Below, one piece after another: positions 54,418 through 62,715 of a DNA stretch of 64,000 nt. Every line of letters starts with the position of its first letter. Position 1 is the stretch's first letter. The notes beneath the pieces are model-generated. The model was given only the letters and a program-made list of their open reading frames with translations. It was not told the DNA's origin and did no database searches. The DNA is taken from assembly GCF_964021845.1 (NCBI RefSeq), contig NZ_CAXHZC010000003.1, positions 496,001 through 560,000 of the forward strand, written 5' to 3'. The position numbers and the translations under genes were made by a program. This stretch comes from Arcticibacterium sp964021845 (GTDB taxonomy: Bacteria > Bacteroidota > Bacteroidia > Cytophagales > Spirosomataceae).

Positions 54418-54663
54418 ATGGACATAGATTTGATAGACGTATTACGCTCTAAGTTGAAAGAACTTCCTGTCTTAGACAAAACGGGCAAGCGAGAGGAGAT
54501 TGAACAATTTTTGAATGGCTTTAAAGAATTAACGAGAAAAGAAGCTTTCGATCTTTTAGACGAAGAAGAAAAGCTTGATTATGGTCTTTTGCTTAGTATG
54601 AGAGAAGTGGATAGAACTAACTTTGTTTCTAAGGAGGAGGTTTTCAAAGTACTTAATGCTTAA
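54418..54663 (+). CDS. Small acidic protein of unknown function
   Basis: 81 aa from ATG 54418 (MDIDLIDVLRSKLKELP). Soluble, highly charged and probably helical, with a KREEIEQFLNGFKELTRKEAF and LDEEEKLDYGLL layout. No family recognised. An upstream ATG at 54349 would require transcription through the sodB terminator and adds no conserved sequence. Confidence 0.5.
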   Translation: MDIDLIDVLRSKLKELPVLDKTGKREEIEQFLNGFKELTRKEAFDLLDEEEKLDYGLLLSMREVDRTNFVSKEEVFKVLNA

Positions 54664-54686
54664 TTCCATTTTTTTTAAATCTATAA

Positions 54687-54716
54687 TTGATATTTCAATT
54701 TTCCTTTCTAGTTTTA
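54687..54716 (+). promoter_or_regulatory. Candidate trp operon promoter
   Basis: TTG (54687-54689), 19-nt spacer, TAGTTTTA (54709-54716; last base of the -7 box differs). It ends 4 nt before the leader-peptide ATG, the same spacing as at tadA. Confidence 0.5.
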
Positions 54717-54720
54717 CGGC

Positions 54721-54777
54721 ATGAACAATCAAAGCAGAACAAATTCTTGGTGGTGGCTTTCTACTCGAACGAGTTGA
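54721..54777 (+). CDS. trpL: trp operon leader peptide (18 aa)
   Basis: The short frame ATG 54721 to TGA 54777 encodes MNNQSRTNSWWWLSTRTS, with three consecutive Trp codons (TGG at 54748-54756). This is the hallmark of transcription attenuation: ribosome stalling at the Trp codons when charged tRNA-Trp is scarce. It is followed by a terminator hairpin and then trpE. The peptide itself probably has no function. Confidence 0.88.
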   Translation: MNNQSRTNSWWWLSTRTS

Positions 54778-54840
54778 ACAGAGTTTGCTATGCTTAAAAA
54801 ATATTCGCGGCTTTCTGTTTGACAGAAGGCCGCTTTTTTT
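54777..54840 (+). terminator. trp attenuator (antiterminator and terminator)
   Basis: Terminator: stem GCGGCTTTCTGT (54807-54818) with ACAGAAGGCCGC (54822-54833; one G-T pair), 3-nt loop, T7. An AACAGAG segment at 54777-54783 can pair with TTCTGTT at 54813-54819 and so break the terminator. It would be free when the ribosome stalls at the Trp codons and covered when the ribosome sits at the stop codon. That matches classical attenuation logic. Confidence 0.85.
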
Positions 54841-54888
54841 GTGTCAAAGCGTAGCCATTGACCAATTAAAAAACATTAGAAAAACAAA

Positions 54889-56307
54889 ATGAGTAAGATA
54901 TTTAATATAACCACCCGTTCTAAAAAACAACTGGCAGACACTTTGACACCGGTTGGAATTTTTATGCGACTTCGTGACCAGTACAAGTACTCTGTTATGC
55001 TAGAAAGTGCAGATTACCACGCCATGCAAAACAGTTTTAGCTATATAGGCTGTGACCCTGTGGCAAGTATTGTGATTGACAATGACGAAGTAAAACAAAG
55101 TTTCCCTGACGGAAGTACAGAAAACTTCAAACTAGAAAATAGAAAAGATGCCGTGGGCGTTTTGAAAAGTTTTGCGGCTAGGTTTGAAGCTCCAGAAGGT
55201 AAGAATGGCTCTATAAGCAATGGCCTTTTTGGGCACATGGCTTATGATGCCGTGCAGTATTTTGAAGATATCGAGATTCAAGAAAAAAACGAAGAGAATA
55301 AAATTCCATCTCTGATTTACAGGGTTTATAGGTATGTAATAGCCATAAATCACTTCAAAAACGAGCTGAATATTTTTGAACATACATACGGAGGAGAGAA
55401 AAACCCGGTTGAAAACGGATTAGAGACTATCGAGATATTTGTGAATAGTCCGAAGTTTAGTAGTAAGAAGTTTAAAGTTACTAGCGAAGAAGAAAGCAAC
55501 GTGACTGATGAGCAAATGCGAGCAACTATCAATACTTGCATCAAACATTGTCACCGTGGAGACGTATTCCAAATAGTGCCTTCTAGGAGGTATTCTAAGA
55601 AATTTGAGGGCGATGATTTTAATGTTTACAGAGCATTGCGTAGCATCAATCCTTCACCATATCTGTTTTATTTTGATGGTGGAGATTATAGTATTTTTGG
55701 CTCATCGCCAGAGAAGCAAATTCATATTGACGGCGAGCGTGCGGAAATTCATCCTATAGCGGGTACTTTCAAAAGAACTGGCGACGATGTAAAAGATGCT
55801 GAATTAGCTAAGCAGCTTGATGCCGACCCAAAAGAATCTGCCGAGCACGTGATGCTGGTAGATTTGGCAAGAAACGATTTGAGTCGCAGCTCAGAACAAG
55901 TGAAAGTGGAGGTTTTTAAAGAGGTTCAATATTACTCCCACGTGCTCCATTTGGTGTCAAAAGTGACGGGCAAAATGATGAAGGGGACAAACCCACTTCA
56001 GCTAGTGGCTGATACTTTCCCGGCTGGTACGCTTTCAGGCTCGCCAAAACACATGGCCATGACTATTATCAATAAATTGGAAAACACCAATAGAGGTATC
56101 TATGGTGGAGCTATTGGTTTTATGGATTTCAAAGGTAATTTTAACCATGCTATTGCTATTAGAACATTTTTAAGCAAAGGCAATACGCTTTTTTATCAAG
56201 CAGGAATGGGCGTGGTAGCTAAGTCAAATGTTGACTTAGAAATGGCAGAAGTGGGTAATAAACTGGGGGCTTTAAGAGATGCCATGGAAATGGCGGAAGG
56301 GATATGA
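54889..56307 (+). CDS. trpE: Anthranilate synthase component I
   Basis: 472 aa. Converts chorismate to anthranilate using ammonia from TrpG. The N-terminal regulatory segment VMLESADYHAM corresponds to the LLES Trp-feedback site. The catalytic domain has FQIVPSRRYSKKF, PSPYLFYF, EIHPIAGTFKRTG, VDLARNDL and GTLSGSPKHMAMTII. It is the first structural gene after the attenuator. Confidence 0.96.
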   Translation: MSKIFNITTRSKKQLADTLTPVGIFMRLRDQYKYSVMLESADYHAMQNSFSYIGCDPVASIVIDNDEVKQSFPDGSTENFKLENRKDAVGVLKSFAARFEAPEGKNGSISNGLFGHMAYDAVQYFEDIEIQEKNEENKIPSLIYRVYRYVIAINHFKNELNIFEHTYGGEKNPVENGLETIEIFVNSPKFSSKKFKVTSEEESNVTDEQMRATINTCIKHCHRGDVFQIVPSRRYSKKFEGDDFNVYRALRSINPSPYLFYFDGGDYSIFGSSPEKQIHIDGERAEIHPIAGTFKRTGDDVKDAELAKQLDADPKESAEHVMLVDLARNDLSRSSEQVKVEVFKEVQYYSHVLHLVSKVTGKMMKGTNPLQLVADTFPAGTLSGSPKHMAMTIINKLENTNRGIYGGAIGFMDFKGNFNHAIAIRTFLSKGNTLFYQAGMGVVAKSNVDLEMAEVGNKLGALRDAMEMAEGI

Positions 56308-56308
56308 G

Positions 56309-56385
56309 GTTCTCGACTTCGTTCCCTGTCAGCCGGAGGCGGAGAACTGACAGTTGTATAGTTAGTCGCCATGGGGGTCGGGAAC
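56309..56385. repeat. GC-rich inverted-repeat element between trpE and DUF3052 gene
   Basis: Short interleaved inverted repeats: GTTCTC (56309-56314) with GAGAAC (56342-56347), CTGTCAG (56326-56332) with CTGACAG (56347-56353), and GTTCCC (56321-56326) with GGGAAC (56380-56385). The order allows a pseudoknot. GTTCCCTGTC also occurs at 45480-45489, followed there by a similar GGCGGAG, suggesting a dispersed element. Confidence 0.5.
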
Positions 56386-56406
56386 TGATATAAAGTAGAA
56401 GACAAA

Positions 56407-56862
56407 ATGAACGTATTACTAAAAAAACTGAACTTCAAGACGCAAGAATCTATTTTGATTCTTAGTGCTCCTGCGGAGTTTAGGGAAACAATGGAGGATT
56501 TTGGTAAATACTTAGCCGTGGAAACCAGTCTGTCAGAAAAAACGATTGCCTTTTGTTTGACGTTTTGTACTAAGCTCTCAGAAATAAAGGAGCTGGCTCC
56601 AAAAATAGTAGAACCGTCAGAAGAAGACGCTTTGCTCTGGTTTGCCTACCCAAAGAAAAGCTCAAAGAAATATCAATGTGAATTTAATAGAGATAAGGGC
56701 TGGCAGGTTTTAGGAGATTTAGGTTTTGAAGGCATAAGAATGGTGGCAATAGATGAAGATTGGTCGGCAATTAGATTCAGAAAGGCCAAACATATAAAGA
56801 CAATAACAAGAGACCCAAGTTGGATTATGTCTGAAGAGGGTAAAAAGAAAGCAAAGAAATGA
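56407..56862 (+). CDS. DUF3052-like protein
   Basis: 151 aa soluble protein. ESILILSAPAEFRETM near the start, LLWFAYPKKSSKKYQCEFNR in the middle and VAIDEDWSAIRFRK near the end match the DUF3052 pattern. The function is unknown. It sits inside the trp operon, and its stop overlaps trpG by 4 nt (ATGA), so it is translated with trpG. A role in tryptophan metabolism is not otherwise suggested. Confidence 0.75.
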   Translation: MNVLLKKLNFKTQESILILSAPAEFRETMEDFGKYLAVETSLSEKTIAFCLTFCTKLSEIKELAPKIVEPSEEDALLWFAYPKKSSKKYQCEFNRDKGWQVLGDLGFEGIRMVAIDEDWSAIRFRKAKHIKTITRDPSWIMSEEGKKKAKK

Positions 56863-57425
56863 AAATATTAGTACTAGATAATTATGATTCTTTTGTGTAC
56901 AATTTGGTATACATTTTAAAAGAATTAGGTGGCGATGTAGATGTGTTTCGTAATGACAAAATATCGGTAGAAGATGTTATGAAATACGATAAAATCATGC
57001 TTTCACCAGGTCCAGGAATACCTGAAGAAGCGGGAATCATGATGGATTTATTGGCAGAATATAAAACCACAAAAAGTATTTTTGGTGTCTGTTTAGGGCA
57101 TCAAGCCATTGGCGAGGCTTTTGGCAGTAAATTGGAAAACATGGGCGAAGTTCTCCACGGAGTTACCACACCATGTGAAGTGATAGACGAGAACGAACTA
57201 CTTTTCAAAGGCATTCCAAACCGTTTTGATGTGTGTAGATACCATAGCTGGACGGTGTTGCCAGATTCTATGCCGAACGAACTAAAAATTACCGCCAAAG
57301 ATGATAATGGCTACGTAATGGCAGAAGCACACCAGAAGTATGATGTGCGTGGCGTACAGTTTCACCCAGAAGCTTATCTTACTCAGCACGGTGTTAAGAT
57401 GGTGGAGAATTGGATGAAGAATTAG
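56859..57425 (+). CDS. trpG: Anthranilate synthase component II (glutamine amidotransferase)
   Basis: 188 aa class I amidotransferase. The catalytic Cys is in FGVCLGHQAIGEAF; the His-Glu pair is in VQFHPEAYLTQHG. Releases ammonia from glutamine for TrpE. Bacteroidota often use one protein for anthranilate and 4-aminobenzoate synthesis (PabA role), which cannot be excluded. Confidence 0.95.
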   Translation: MKILVLDNYDSFVYNLVYILKELGGDVDVFRNDKISVEDVMKYDKIMLSPGPGIPEEAGIMMDLLAEYKTTKSIFGVCLGHQAIGEAFGSKLENMGEVLHGVTTPCEVIDENELLFKGIPNRFDVCRYHSWTVLPDSMPNELKITAKDDNGYVMAEAHQKYDVRGVQFHPEAYLTQHGVKMVENWMKN

Positions 57426-57453
57426 TATATTGTAATAATTAAATTTTTTCGGT

Positions 57454-57684
57454 ATGACATTTATTGCAAAGGAGAGACCAATTAATGAGTTACAGGAGAG
57501 TATCTTACGGTTAATAGATCGTGGTATTCCGGATGAAGACTTGTTGGAAATAAAAGATATCATCGTAAAGTACCTTTCTGAAAAACTTTTGGATAATGTA
57601 GACAAAGTGATTGAGGAAAAGGGAATTACTGAGCAAGACTTTAAAGAATTAGAAAATAGACACTACCGAACTAAGAAGTCTTGA
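57454..57684 (+). CDS. Putative antitoxin paired with PIN toxin
   Basis: 76 aa, helical and charged (IDRGIPDEDLLEIKDIIVKYLSEKL). No classical DNA-binding fold was recognised. Its TGA stop overlaps the PIN gene's ATG by one base (TGATG), the usual antitoxin-toxin order. Family unknown; the call is from size, charge and coupling. Confidence 0.65.
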   Translation: MTFIAKERPINELQESILRLIDRGIPDEDLLEIKDIIVKYLSEKLLDNVDKVIEEKGITEQDFKELENRHYRTKKS

Positions 57685-58088
57685 TGGGTCTACCAATTGT
57701 TGTTATAGATACAAATGTCCTTATAGCTTCTCTAAGTAAAAAGAGTATTTCTCATGGTATATATAAAGCTTTTATCGAACGGCAGTTCTCTTGGCTAGTG
57801 AGTTCTGAAATACTTAATGAGTATGAGGAACAACTTGCTCTATATTTTGACGAAGATACAGCTCGCTTTGTTTTAGAAATTCTTCTTACTGCGTCAAATA
57901 CAATTCTTTCTGAACCATATTTCAGGTGGAGTTTAATTACCGAAGACCCTGACGATAATAAATTTTCTGATTTGGCAATTTCTGGAGGAGCCAACTGTTT
58001 AATAACCTTTGATAAACATTTCAATATTTTTAAAGAGATTCAATTTCCTAGTCTAAATATTATGACTCCTAAGGAATTCTTGAACTAA
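57684..58088 (+). CDS. PIN-domain toxin RNase
   Basis: 134 aa from the ATG that overlaps the antitoxin stop. PIN acidic residues are in place: Asp in VVIDTNVLI, Glu in SSEILNEYEE, Asp pair in TEDPDDNKFSDLAI, Asp in LITFDKHF. It belongs to the putative toxin PIN family (TIGR00305-like). Probably a Mg-dependent RNase held by the small protein before it. It lies between trpG and trpD. Confidence 0.88.
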   Translation: MGLPIVVIDTNVLIASLSKKSISHGIYKAFIERQFSWLVSSEILNEYEEQLALYFDEDTARFVLEILLTASNTILSEPYFRWSLITEDPDDNKFSDLAISGGANCLITFDKHFNIFKEIQFPSLNIMTPKEFLN

Positions 58089-58133
58089 AAGAATACTTGC
58101 CACATTACCCAAAACCGTATATAAATTTTCTAA

Positions 58134-59129
58134 ATGAAAACCTATCTAAACCAATTAATTCAACATCAATCACTTTCAAAAGAAGACGCTTTTCAGGCTT
58201 TGTCTAAAATAGCGGCTGGTGAAGTGAACACTTCGCAAACGGCTGCTTTTTTGATGGGAATTCAGCAAAAAGGAATTACACCAGAAGAACTGACAGGCTT
58301 CAGAGATGCTATGTTGGCGGTAGCTAATAAAATAGATCTAACCGACTTTGACGCTATGGATGTTTGTGGCACCGGAGGCGACGGAAAAGACACTTTTAAT
58401 ATTTCTACCACATCGGCTTTTGTGATTGCGGGAGCGGGACAAAAAGTCGCAAAACATGGTAACCATGGTGTGAGTAGTGCGGTAGGTAGCAGCACGGTTT
58501 TGGAGCATTTGGGGATAGAATTCACAAATGATGCTGACTACCTTAAAGATAAATTAGAAACGGCAGGTATGTGTTATTTACACGCTCCGCTTTTTCACCC
58601 AGCCATGCGTCATGTAGGACCTATCAGGAAAGAGTTAGGCATGAAAACCTTTTTTAACATGCTTGGGCCATTGCTAAATCCAGGTGAAGTAAAGAAACAA
58701 TTGACAGGCGTTTACGACCTCTGTGTTTTTGAGCTATATGAGCAGGTCTTTCGCCAGACAGATAAACAGTTCGGTATTATTTTCGATTTGGCAGTTTATG
58801 ACGAAATCTCATTGACTGGCGATTTTATGTTTTCTTCTCATTATCCTTCTGCTGATGAGGGAGAGCTATTCAGTCCTTCGGCTTTTGGCTTAAATACTTT
58901 TAAAGCAGAGCAGCTTTATGGCGGCGGAGGTTTAGAAGACTCTGCTAAAATGTTGCTTGATATTCTTGAAAATAAAGGTACAGAGGCTCAAACTTCGGTG
59001 GTTTTGGCGAATGCGGCAATTGGTCTTGGCGTAGCAAAAAACATAACGCTAGAGCAAGGTTTGGCAGAAGCAAAAGAGTCTTTAGAAAGTGGCAGAGCAA
59101 GAGAAGTTTTAAAGAAGATGGTTTCTTAA
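58134..59129 (+). CDS. trpD: Anthranilate phosphoribosyltransferase
   Basis: 331 aa. Transfers the phosphoribosyl group from PRPP to anthranilate. PRPP-binding CGTGGDGKDTFNIST, anthranilate-site KHGNHGVSSAVGSS and later HPAMRHVGPIRKELG are conserved. The gene lies 45 nt after the PIN toxin stop. trpC, trpF, trpB and trpA do not follow; the next gene is an unrelated lipoprotein, so the trp pathway is split. Confidence 0.95.
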   Translation: MKTYLNQLIQHQSLSKEDAFQALSKIAAGEVNTSQTAAFLMGIQQKGITPEELTGFRDAMLAVANKIDLTDFDAMDVCGTGGDGKDTFNISTTSAFVIAGAGQKVAKHGNHGVSSAVGSSTVLEHLGIEFTNDADYLKDKLETAGMCYLHAPLFHPAMRHVGPIRKELGMKTFFNMLGPLLNPGEVKKQLTGVYDLCVFELYEQVFRQTDKQFGIIFDLAVYDEISLTGDFMFSSHYPSADEGELFSPSAFGLNTFKAEQLYGGGGLEDSAKMLLDILENKGTEAQTSVVLANAAIGLGVAKNITLEQGLAEAKESLESGRAREVLKKMVS

Positions 59130-59193
59130 TTTATTCTACTGTTTGATTTTTTATTAGACTTTGTCAGAGATTTGGGGTATTAAATATCTGATT

Positions 59194-59994
59194 ATGATTC
59201 GTTTTTTATACTTCTTATTTGTCCTAGCTTTTGTGGCGGTTTCTTGTAGTGAGAAAAGTGATGTTATTACAGAGAAGAGCCCCTACATAAAGGTTATTAC
59301 TGACGGAGATAAAACATGGTTTTTCGAATATGATGAAAATAATCAAATTTCGAATTTTAAGCACACCGCTGCTTCAGGTTCTTTTAGTACTTCGTTTGTT
59401 TATAATGAGAAAGGCTTAGTAAGTGGCACTACACTTTCTGCCACAGAGGTTCTTTCTACTCAAAACTATGAATACGATAGCAATGGATATATGACGGCGA
59501 TATTCCAAAAATCGGAAGCGGGAGAGTACGCGAAAACGTCTGAATTACTTAATGAATCTGGTAGGATTTGGATAAAACCAACTAATGCTTCGGAAATTGC
59601 TGGTGACATTTATTATTTACAAGATGAAAATGTTGTTTCATCTTCATGTTTTGATTGCCCTTTATCTTCATTTAAGTTCGAATACTATCAAATCGAGTCT
59701 ATTATTCCAAAAAACTTAAGAAAGTATTGGCATGTTTATAATCACAACATTAGCCCCAAAATTCCTTTTTTACATAGCTCTTTAAAAATTGGGTCAAAAA
59801 ATCTTATTGAGCGTTACTATTTACTTGACAAAAGCTTACTGCCAATTGCGGTTAGGAATCAGGTTAACCTTGATGAGAATACAGGTTTACCGACTAAAAT
59901 TGAAGTAATCGTGGAGGAAGGTTTGACGCTCCCTAAAGATTTGAAGGTTGGAGACCTCTTAAGTACCTATTTTATTGAATATGTTTATCTCTAA
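59194..59994 (+). CDS. Lipoprotein of unknown function
   Basis: 266 aa from ATG 59194; a TTG at 59161 would precede it without a better signal. Lipobox AFVAVSC. The mature part has YD-type sequence such as NQISNFKHTAASGSFSTSFVYNEKGLVSG and NYEYDSNGYMTAI, like RHS/YD-repeat or DUF-type beta-strand repeats. No family was recognised with confidence. Its 3' end overlaps the convergent membrane-protein gene by 4 nt. Confidence 0.6.
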   Translation: MIRFLYFLFVLAFVAVSCSEKSDVITEKSPYIKVITDGDKTWFFEYDENNQISNFKHTAASGSFSTSFVYNEKGLVSGTTLSATEVLSTQNYEYDSNGYMTAIFQKSEAGEYAKTSELLNESGRIWIKPTNASEIAGDIYYLQDENVVSSSCFDCPLSSFKFEYYQIESIIPKNLRKYWHVYNHNISPKIPFLHSSLKIGSKNLIERYYLLDKSLLPIAVRNQVNLDENTGLPTKIEVIVEEGLTLPKDLKVGDLLSTYFIEYVYL

Positions 59995-60584
59995 TCTGTC
60001 CTCCTTGAAGCAGCCAATCCAAAGCACAATACACTGCAAGCGAGCAGGTAATGGTAAACGTCAATGGCGTTTTCTTGATTTGAAACAAAACTATCTCTGA
60101 AAGTAGCCATTGCGGCAAATAGAACACCCAATAGCAGCCAAGTTCCGAGTGTTCTCCGTCCTTTAAGCAAAGCAGCTACACCTGCTGCAGCCACTAAAAT
60201 CATAGCTATTACTGGTATTATTGAAATAACTAAAGGAATTCCGATGGTTTGATGCAAGGCAAAAATGATAAAGCCAATAGCCAAAACTATGGAGCCAATT
60301 TTGCCATCAAGGGTGTCGTCTTCCCATATTTTAAACCAGGCTGCCACCACTAAGCCTAATGCCCCTACAGTTGCAGAAAGGTTTTGAAAGAAGCCAGAAA
60401 CTAGTGCTGCCTTTTCAATTCCAGCAAACTTTGCCGCCCCAGCGAAGGCCGCCATAGAGACAGAAAGAATAAAAGCTTCCCAAAGCAATGTTTCAAAAAG
60501 GTCTAATTTCAAAAGGTATTTGAAGAATACAAATACGCCAACTAGTCCTAAGATGATATCCGAAATTATATGAGAGGTTTCCAT
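59991..60584 (-). CDS. Multi-pass membrane protein of unknown function
   Basis: 197 aa with about six hydrophobic segments (for example LGLVGVFVFFKYLL and MILVAAAGVAALL). No transport or enzyme motif is visible and no family was recognised. It follows murB on the same strand after 29 nt and may share its transcript. Confidence 0.6.
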   Translation of the reverse strand: METSHIISDIILGLVGVFVFFKYLLKLDLFETLLWEAFILSVSMAAFAGAAKFAGIEKAALVSGFFQNLSATVGALGLVVAAWFKIWEDDTLDGKIGSIVLAIGFIIFALHQTIGIPLVISIIPVIAMILVAAAGVAALLKGRRTLGTWLLLGVLFAAMATFRDSFVSNQENAIDVYHYLLACSVLCFGLAASRRTD

Positions 60585-60613
60585 TGTTTGTTAAGAGGGT
60601 TACTAAAACCAAA

Positions 60614-61633
60614 TTAGATAATATTTACTTCGGCATGAAGATTAATGCCATATTTTTCAAGAATCGAGGCCTGTATGTCTTTAGAAAGTGCTTGAATATC
60701 AGCACCTTTTCCTTTACCATAATTGACCAAAACTAATGCCTGATTTTTATGCACACCTATCTCTCCTATGGTTTTACCTTTCCAGCCTGCTTGGTCTATC
60801 AGCCAGCCCGCAGGTACTTTTACAGAGTTTTCATCTACAGGATATGACGGTATCGCGGGGTACTTAACTTTTAGTTTTTCAAAGTCACTTTTGGCAATAA
60901 CCGGATTTTTAAAGAAACTACCAGAATTTCCAATTTCGGCAGGGTCAGGAAGTTTTGACTGCCTAATTTTTATAACAGCTCGGCTTACATCATGTATGCT
61001 TGGTTCAGTCACTTCTAATTCATTTAATGTATCTTTTATAGCACCATATTCTAGATGCAATTGTGGGTTCTTTTGAAGCCTGAATGTAACATGCGTAATG
61101 AAATATTGATTTTTATAAATGTTTTTGAAAACACTTTCACGGTATCCAAAATCACAAGCTTCATTATCGAATTTTTTGATTTCCTGGGTGTTTCTATCAA
61201 TAGCTTCTAAGTCTACAAAGACATCTTTTATCTCCACGCCATAGGCTCCAATGTTCTGCATAGGAGCGGCACCTACTGTGCCAGGAATCAAAGAAAGGTT
61301 TTCAATACCGCCATAATTTTTATCAACACAGTAAAGTACAAAAGCATGCCAAACCTCACCAGAACCCACTCTAATGGTTACCTCATCTTCGGTTTCTTCT
61401 ATTAGCTCAATACCCTTAATGTTGTTTTTGATAACCAAGCCATCAAAATCTTGTGTCAATAGTACATTACTTCCGCCGCCTAAAATCAGAATTTCATTTT
61501 CTTTAAACTCATCGCTGTCAAGTAAATAGAGTAGTTCATTCGTAGAGTTTATCTCCACAAACAGCTTGGCATTGGCTTCTAAACCGAAGGTGTTATAGGC
61601 TTTTAGAGATGTATTTTTAAGTATATTTGGCAT
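60614..61633 (-). CDS. murB: UDP-N-acetylenolpyruvoylglucosamine reductase
   Basis: 339 aa. Reduces UDP-GlcNAc-enolpyruvate to UDP-MurNAc for peptidoglycan synthesis, with FAD and NADPH. Motifs: NTFGLEA, FAD-binding ILGGGSNVLL, SLIPGTVGAAPMQNIGAYG, YRESVFK, GNSGSFFKNP and the C-terminal PAGWLIDQAG, QALVLVN. The length and the YRESxFK arrangement are those of the type I (E. coli-like) enzyme. Confidence 0.95.
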   Translation of the reverse strand: MPNILKNTSLKAYNTFGLEANAKLFVEINSTNELLYLLDSDEFKENEILILGGGSNVLLTQDFDGLVIKNNIKGIELIEETEDEVTIRVGSGEVWHAFVLYCVDKNYGGIENLSLIPGTVGAAPMQNIGAYGVEIKDVFVDLEAIDRNTQEIKKFDNEACDFGYRESVFKNIYKNQYFITHVTFRLQKNPQLHLEYGAIKDTLNELEVTEPSIHDVSRAVIKIRQSKLPDPAEIGNSGSFFKNPVIAKSDFEKLKVKYPAIPSYPVDENSVKVPAGWLIDQAGWKGKTIGEIGVHKNQALVLVNYGKGKGADIQALSKDIQASILEKYGINLHAEVNII

Positions 61634-61682
61634 TGAGCATTGTAGTATTTCGATGCAATTTACCCAAGACTAATCATAAAGC

Positions 61683-62627
61683 ATGAATATCGTTTTTTTA
61701 GATTCATTTACTAGCACTCCTGAGGAGCTAGACTTATCAGAACTAGAGCAAATTGGCAACCTGAAAATGTACGACAGAACACCTTATGAGCAAATACTGG
61801 AGCGAGCAAAAGATGCCGAAATAGTGCTGACAAATAAAGCGGTGCTTGACGAAAAGATAATTAGTCAATTATCTAAATTGAAATATATAGGTGTTACTGC
61901 CACGGGTTATAATGTGGTAGATTTAGATGCTGCCGCAAAACGCGGAATACCAGTGACCAATGCTAAAAACTATAGCTCTATGTCTGTAGCACAGCATGTT
62001 TTTGCCATGTTGTTAAGTTTTACAAACCGAATAGCAGAACACAATAATCCTGATAAATGGGTAGCGAGCCCAGATTTCTGTTACTATGATTATACATTGA
62101 CAGAGCTCGCAGGAAAGACTTTGGGTTTGGTTGGGATAGGAGATATTGGAGAAAAGGTGGCTAAAGTAGCCGAAGCTTTTGAGATGAATGTTTTGGTTAA
62201 TCGTAAATCGAATACACCTCATCTAAAATACAAGACCGTAGACTTAGACGAACTTTTAAGTCAATCGGATTTTGTTAGCCTTCACTGCCCATTGACAGAA
62301 GAGAATCAAGGTTTTATCAATACAGAAAGTCTGTCGAAAATGAAGAAAACGGCCATTCTGGTCAATACAGGAAGAGGGCCTTTGGTAAATGATGATGATT
62401 TAAGAAAAGCACTTGACAATGGCATTATAGCAGGAGCGGCCATTGACGTGGTTTCTCAAGAACCACCAACAAACGGTAACCCGCTCTTTGGAGCGAAGAA
62501 TTTAATTGTTAGTCCACATGTGGCCTGGGCCACTTTAGAAGCCAGAAAAAAACTGTTCAAAATAGTAACAGATAATATCAAAGCTTGGCAGGCTGGTGAG
62601 GCTGTTAATGTGGTTAATGGCTTATAA
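61683..62627 (+). CDS. D-2-hydroxyacid dehydrogenase
   Basis: 314 aa NAD(P)-dependent dehydrogenase of the glycerate/hydroxypyruvate reductase group. Nucleotide-binding GLVGIGDIGEKVA; catalytic Arg in VNTGRGPLVN, Glu region DVVSQEPP and His in VSPHVAWATLEAR. Likely converts hydroxypyruvate and glycerate, but other 2-keto acids are possible. It is single-gene, ahead of two hairpins. Confidence 0.9.
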   Translation: MNIVFLDSFTSTPEELDLSELEQIGNLKMYDRTPYEQILERAKDAEIVLTNKAVLDEKIISQLSKLKYIGVTATGYNVVDLDAAAKRGIPVTNAKNYSSMSVAQHVFAMLLSFTNRIAEHNNPDKWVASPDFCYYDYTLTELAGKTLGLVGIGDIGEKVAKVAEAFEMNVLVNRKSNTPHLKYKTVDLDELLSQSDFVSLHCPLTEENQGFINTESLSKMKKTAILVNTGRGPLVNDDDLRKALDNGIIAGAAIDVVSQEPPTNGNPLFGAKNLIVSPHVAWATLEARKKLFKIVTDNIKAWQAGEAVNVVNGL

Positions 62628-62632
62628 ACGCT

Positions 62633-62663
62633 TATGTAAAGAAAACGCCGTTTCCTTTACATA
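62633..62663 (+). repeat. Hairpin 1 of a tandem pair
   Basis: TATGTAAAGAAAAC (62633-62646) pairs with GTTTCCTTTACATA (62650-62663) except one A-C mismatch, with a 3-nt loop. It shares its arm TTATGTAAAG with hairpin 2. No classical T-run follows. Confidence 0.7.
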
Positions 62664-62669
62664 TTGATT

Positions 62670-62708
62670 CCCTTATGTAAAGAAAATCGAAAAAGCTTTA
62701 CATAAGGG
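62670..62708 (+). repeat. Hairpin 2 of a tandem pair
   Basis: Perfect 13-bp stem CCCTTATGTAAAG (62670-62682) with CTTTACATAAGGG (62696-62708), 13-nt loop. It sits between the convergent dehydrogenase and corA genes and may end both transcripts or be a dispersed repeat. Confidence 0.75.
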
Positions 62709-62715
62709 AAGCTCC

